A stretch of DNA of 64,000 nt from positions 1-64,000 of the forward strand of contig NZ_FNJR01000019.1 of NCBI RefSeq assembly GCF_900104475.1, read 5' to 3'. Positions 60,352 through 64,000 of this stretch are shown piece after piece; position 1 is the first letter of the stretch; each line of letters starts with the position of its first letter. The notes beneath the pieces are model-generated. The model ran no database searches. It was not told where the DNA came from and worked only from the letters and a program-made list of their open reading frames with translations. The position numbers and the translations under genes are program-made. This DNA is from Actinopolyspora xinjiangensis. GTDB lineage: Bacteria; Actinomycetota; Actinomycetes; Mycobacteriales; Pseudonocardiaceae.

Positions 60352-61686
60352 ATGACGAGCACCCGAACCACTTGGTCGAACTGGGCGAACACGGCCGTCG
60401 CCCCCGACAACAGGACGGCACGGCCCCGCCACGCCAACGACCTCTCCCGACTCGTCACCGAGGCCCGCGCGAACGGCCACGGCGTGCGCCCGCTGGGCTC
60501 CGGCCACTCGTTCAGCGACATCGCCGCACCACTGCCCGCCGACCCGCACGAGGAAGCGGTGGCACTGGACATGTCGGAGTGGAGCGGCATCACCGATGTG
60601 GACCGGGACCGAGGCACGGTCACCGTGCGCGGCGGCACCCCGCTGCACCTGCTCAACGAGCAGCTGGACCGGCTGGGGCTCGCGCTGCCCAACCTCGGCG
60701 ACATCGACCGCCAGACCGTGGCCGGCGCGATCTCCACCGGCACCCACGGCACCGGGGCGGAACTGGGCGGACTGGCCACCGAGGTCCTGGCGATGGAACT
60801 GGTGCTGGCCGACGGCTCCACGCTGCGCTGCTCGCCCACCGAGGATCCCGAGGTGTTCGACGCCGCCCGCGTCGGGCTCGGCGCGCTGGGCCTGATCAGC
60901 ACGGTCACGCTGCGCTGCGTACCCGCGTTCGCCCTGGCCGCCGAGGAGCACCCGCGCGAGCTCGACGAGGTGCTGGGCGAGTTCGACCGGCTCGCCGCCG
61001 ACAACGACCACTTCGAGTTCTACTGGTTCCCGCACAGCACGCACACCCTGGTCAAGCGCAACAACAGGGTGTCCGAGCACGAACGGCCCCGCCCGCTGCA
61101 TCCGCTCCGCTCCTGGCTGGAGTACCGCGTGCTGGAGAACGGCCTGTTCGGACTCGCCTGCGAGTTGGGCAGGCGCAGCCCCGCTACGGTGAAGCGGCTG
61201 AACCGGATCTGCGGCGCCACCTGGTCGGGACGCTCCTACGGCGACACCTCGCACCGGGTGTTCGTGACCAGCAGGACGGTGCGGTTCGTGGAGAGCGAGT
61301 ACGCGGTCCCGCGCGAACGGCTGCCGAAGGTCATCGAGCGACTGCGCGGCGCCGTGGGGCGGCTGCGTCACCCGGTGATGTTCCCCGTGGAGGTGCGGGT
61401 GGCCGCCGCCGACGACGTCTGGTTGTCCACCGCGCACGGACGCGAGACCGCCTACGTGGCGGTCCACCAGTACAGCGGGATGCCCTACCGCGAGTGGTTC
61501 GACGCCTTCGAGGGAATCGTGCGGGAGGTCGGTGGCAGGCCGCACTGGGGGAAGATGCACGGGCTCACCGCGGCGGAACTGCGCGCGGGCTACCCCAGGT
61601 TCGACGACTTCCTGCGGGTACGGGACCGGCTCGACCCGGAGCGGGTGTTCGGCAACCCCTATCTGGCGCGGGTGCTGGGCAGCTGA
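60352..61686 (+). CDS. FAD-linked sugar-lactone/alditol oxidase
   Basis: This 444-residue VAO-fold flavoprotein starts at ATG 60352. The FAD-attachment His52 is in GVRPLGSGHSFSD, followed by GGTPLHLLNEQL, and DRQTVAGAISTGTHGTG near 120. The C-terminal part has the ALO/GULO motif RPHWGKMHGLTAAEL near 400. Relatives include D-arabinono-1,4-lactone oxidase and streptomycete alditol oxidase, which oxidise a sugar lactone or polyol with O2 and form H2O2. The exact substrate is open; alditols would connect it to the polyol island elsewhere in the window. There is no signal peptide. Confidence 0.9.
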   Translation: MTSTRTTWSNWANTAVAPDNRTARPRHANDLSRLVTEARANGHGVRPLGSGHSFSDIAAPLPADPHEEAVALDMSEWSGITDVDRDRGTVTVRGGTPLHLLNEQLDRLGLALPNLGDIDRQTVAGAISTGTHGTGAELGGLATEVLAMELVLADGSTLRCSPTEDPEVFDAARVGLGALGLISTVTLRCVPAFALAAEEHPRELDEVLGEFDRLAADNDHFEFYWFPHSTHTLVKRNNRVSEHERPRPLHPLRSWLEYRVLENGLFGLACELGRRSPATVKRLNRICGATWSGRSYGDTSHRVFVTSRTVRFVESEYAVPRERLPKVIERLRGAVGRLRHPVMFPVEVRVAAADDVWLSTAHGRETAYVAVHQYSGMPYREWFDAFEGIVREVGGRPHWGKMHGLTAAELRAGYPRFDDFLRVRDRLDPERVFGNPYLARVLGS

Positions 61687-61915
61687 GCCGGGGGCTCCGG
61701 CCGGGCCTCCCGGCGCGGAGCTCCGGAGGCGGCGGCGATCTCTCACGAAATCGCCGCGCCACTTCGGTGCGCTGCCGACCCACCACCAGCCGCGCGGTCG
61801 GCGCCGCCGCGGGTCCTGCCGCGAGTACGGCCGGAGGCGTCGTCACGGATCCGCCACCCGATGTCGCCGGCGCTCGCTCACCAGACGCGCGGTGCAGCCG
61901 GGCCGGAGGGCGAGC

Positions 61916-62725
61916 TCAGTCCCGGCGGAGGTGTTCGAGCATCTCCTCGATCTTGGCGGTGACCTTGCGCTGGTCGGCGGGGGCGACGGTGAACCACTCG
62001 CGGCCGTCGCCGCCCGCGCTGCGGTGCGTCATGTAGCAGCCCTGCGCGGTGCGGAAGACCTGCAGGGTCACCGGCAGCTTGTGGGTCCTGTTGACCCTGC
62101 GGTCGTGGCTGCGGGCGGTGATGAGGGCCTCGGTGGTGCGCGGGGTGGTCATGACGTTGGCCAGTACCCGCGCGTCGTTCTGCCGGATGCCGGAGGCGGC
62201 CAACGCGCTCACCGCGCTGCCGGAGGGGTCTGCGCCCATCCGTTGCCCCGCCTGCTTGAGCAGCTCGGTGGGTACGCTGGCCGAGCCGCCGGGCAGCGGT
62301 TCGAGCTCACCGAGCAGTTTGACCGCGTTGCCACCGAGCCCGCCGTACTCCTGGCGGTCCAGCAGGATGTTCTCCGCCGAGGCGGCTTCGTCCGCGTCGG
62401 CCTGGTAGGCCCGCAGCGTGCCGCGCCCCTGCTCGACCAGCACCGCGTTGAAGCTCTCCTCGTCGTCGCGCACCGCCAGGCCCACCGCCAGCGGCGGATG
62501 GGCGAGCAGGTGCCAGGCGTCGTCCAGGAAGGGGTGCACCTCGTCGGTCTGGAGCAGCCCCTGCTGTCGCAGCTCGGCCCGGCCCTCCTCGGGGATGCGG
62601 ACCCGTTCCGCCTCTTCGAGCTGCACCGACAGCATCCCCACCCGGAGCAGGGGGTGGAGCGTCAGGTCGTAACGCTCACACAGGTAGATGGCGGCCGCCG
62701 GGCCGACAGAGATCTGGTTCCGCAC
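61916..62725 (-). CDS. ESX secretion-associated protein EspG
   Basis: The start is GTG 62723-62725, six bases after GGAA. The 269-residue protein has the EspG alpha/beta layout of ESX (type VII) clusters: the central GPAAAIYLCERYDL strand, HPFLDDAWHLLAHPPLAVGLAVRDD, and C-terminal GREWFTVAPADQRKVTAKIEEML. EspG chaperones bind PPE-type substrates in the cytosol and keep them soluble before export. The gene immediately upstream on the same strand encodes a PPE-like Gly-rich protein, the likely client. Confidence 0.82.
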   Translation of the reverse strand: MRNQISVGPAAAIYLCERYDLTLHPLLRVGMLSVQLEEAERVRIPEEGRAELRQQGLLQTDEVHPFLDDAWHLLAHPPLAVGLAVRDDEESFNAVLVEQGRGTLRAYQADADEAASAENILLDRQEYGGLGGNAVKLLGELEPLPGGSASVPTELLKQAGQRMGADPSGSAVSALAASGIRQNDARVLANVMTTPRTTEALITARSHDRRVNRTHKLPVTLQVFRTAQGCYMTHRSAGGDGREWFTVAPADQRKVTAKIEEMLEHLRRD

Positions 62726-62953
62726 CGTCACTTCCGTTGCTTTCTGGGTTCCGCGCGCCCGTCCGTCCGGGCGCGGTGTGTGGTCGGGGCGAGCTCGCGC
62801 GGGCGTTCGGTGCGGATGCCCGGACACCCGTCACCCGGCGAGCGATCGTCCCGGTTCGGGATCGGACCGGCCGTCCCGATGTGCTCGCGGGACGGCCGGT
62901 GGCCTCGCCCCGCTCCAGCGGGACTTCCGATGCGACCGAGGGCCGGATCTCGG

Positions 62954-64000
62954 TCAGCGGCCCTGCTCGTAGGGGGTTTCGCCGAGCACCGGCGGAGCGA
63001 CACGCTGCATGTCGTTGGTGAAGACGTCCTCGTCCTCGACCAGCCAGCTGGGGCGCTCGTGCTGCTCTTCCTCACCGCCGGCCTGGCGGGCGCCCGCACC
63101 GGCCATCGGGGCGCCGCGCATTCCGCCACCACGGCCACCGGCCGCGTTGGTCCCGGCCGCCACGGTCGAGCCGCTGCCCTTCGGGCCGAACGAACCGGTC
63201 CCGGAACGGCCACCGGCGGCGGGCTCACCGGCTCCGGTGCCGCCGAGACCACCGACACGGCCCGCGTAGCCACCGCCACCACGGGCGCCGCCGAGGCCAC
63301 CGGAACCACCGGCACGGCCGGTGTAACCGTCGCCACCGCGTGCACCGCCGACGCCGCCCGAACCACCGGCACGGCCCCCACCGGAGAGTCCCGGGGGGCC
63401 GTTCGGGGCGGGAGCCCACCGACCGTTGTACGGGTTCTGCCGCTGCCAGCTGCCGTCCGGGCCCTGCCGGTAGATGGTGCCGTCCGAGCCCCGGATCGCT
63501 CCCGGTGGCAGACCGTTGCCCGAGGAACCGCCCGTAGAGGGGTTCACCCACGCCGAGCCGGAGCTCGCGGGCGGCTGCGAGGTGTAGGAGCCACCACCGA
63601 CGCCGGAACCACCGGAGGGAGCGTAGGAACCGCCACCGACGGCCCCTCCGCCGACGGAACCGCCACCGACACCACCGGAACCGGCGGTCCAGGCCGAGGA
63701 CGAGGAGGCGGGCACCGAAGAGCCCGATCCCGCGCCGCTGCCGAAGGTGCTGCCCGCGACCACGCTGCCCGCGCCGGGGCCGTAGTCGGCCTGGCGGGAA
63801 GCGTCGGTGTCGGAGTCCTCCGGCGGCTTGAACTCGGGCAGGCTCCGCGTCGCGGAGGCGGTCTGCTCCTCGTACTGGGCCATCACGCGGTTGGCTTCCT
63901 CGTTCGTGGCCCGGTAGCGCTCCTGCTTCTCCTCGTAGTCGCTGGTCCAGCCCATCAGCGGGATGTCACTGACCCCGGTGTCGTCCGCCCAGTTCTTGTC
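62954..64000 (-). CDS. PPE-like, Gly-rich ESX substrate (5' end outside the window)
   Basis: The frame stays open to the window edge at 64000, so the N terminus is missing; an ATG at 63953-63955 is unlikely to be the true start because the upstream codons (DKNWADDTGVSDIPL) look coding. The visible 348 residues have a helical, charged head, then about 250 residues rich in Gly/Ser with VGG and GSYTSQPP repeats, and a C-terminal acidic part ending in VAPPVLGETPYEQGR. The last motif and the layout match Pseudonocardiales PPE-domain proteins. It is 228 bases upstream of espG, its probable chaperone gene, in one transcription direction. Confidence 0.72.
   Translation of the reverse strand, partial: DKNWADDTGVSDIPLMGWTSDYEEKQERYRATNEEANRVMAQYEEQTASATRSLPEFKPPEDSDTDASRQADYGPGAGSVVAGSTFGSGAGSGSSVPASSSSAWTAGSGGVGGGSVGGGAVGGGSYAPSGGSGVGGGSYTSQPPASSGSAWVNPSTGGSSGNGLPPGAIRGSDGTIYRQGPDGSWQRQNPYNGRWAPAPNGPPGLSGGGRAGGSGGVGGARGGDGYTGRAGGSGGLGGARGGGGYAGRVGGLGGTGAGEPAAGGRSGTGSFGPKGSGSTVAAGTNAAGGRGGGMRGAPMAGAGARQAGGEEEQHERPSWLVEDEDVFTNDMQRVAPPVLGETPYEQGR

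Overview
The window is GC-rich actinobacterial DNA with frequent GTG and TTG starts, 1-4 base stop/start overlaps and large hairpin terminators. Gene content (ESX-associated proteins, DUF4328, DUF5926 and DUF6474 proteins, actinobacterial-type regulators, a BCCT osmolyte carrier) suggests the Pseudonocardiales/Actinopolysporales, possibly a halophile such as Actinopolyspora. The genus is an inference, not a proof.

Layout. 1-4200 is a damaged, partly AT-rich accessory patch: an apparently complete IS701-family insertion sequence with a 4-bp target duplication, a broken lipoprotein, a secreted protein interrupted by an amber codon, and a helicase remnant truncated on both sides. 4200-6700 holds a divergent MarR/DoxX pair and a SagB-type dehydrogenase preceded by a tiny Trp-rich peptide gene and a strong hairpin. 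7165-16888 is a polyol/sugar island: a minus-strand operon (HAD phosphatase, DAK-family kinase, RpiB-family isomerase, 2-hydroxyacid dehydrogenase, erythritol-kinase-like FGGY kinase) and a divergent plus-strand set (polyol permease-like MFS carrier, second HAD phosphatase, second FGGY kinase), joined by a control region with GAGTTAA/TTAACTC operators.

16900-30000 holds a ferritin behind IdeR-like boxes, a SEC-C/DUF5926 protein, a DUF4328 membrane protein with a rhodanese, an acetate-type symporter with its small partner, a LytTR/LytS two-component pair around an S49 protease, a PPOX-fold oxidoreductase, tRNA-Gly(GCC), dodecin, an AA10 chitin/cellulose monooxygenase behind two DasR-like sites, and MsrA. 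30000-39500 holds envelope and secretion functions: acyltransferase 3, a secreted-domain membrane protein, a 1077-residue methyltransferase/coiled-coil/double glycosyltransferase, two ESX-like proteins and RtcB RNA ligase. 39800-50000 is metabolic and repair: gamma-glutamyltransferase, aldo/keto reductase, SDR, zinc alcohol dehydrogenase, TM0106-type nuclease, DUF6474 and the BCCT carrier. 50500-64000 holds an APH-fold kinase and XRE-TPR regulator, two small proteins, a 1066-residue isocyanide-synthase-like fusion, a TetR regulator, a PLP fold-III enzyme divergent from an FAD-linked sugar/alditol oxidase, EspG, and a PPE-like protein running off the window.

The most unusual elements are the Trp-rich peptide with its hairpin and SagB-type enzyme, the DIT1_PvcA fusion, the polyol island that lacks both a polyol dehydrogenase and a regulator, and a family of dispersed intergenic repeats near 17.7, 43.0, 47.8 and 54.3-54.5 kb.
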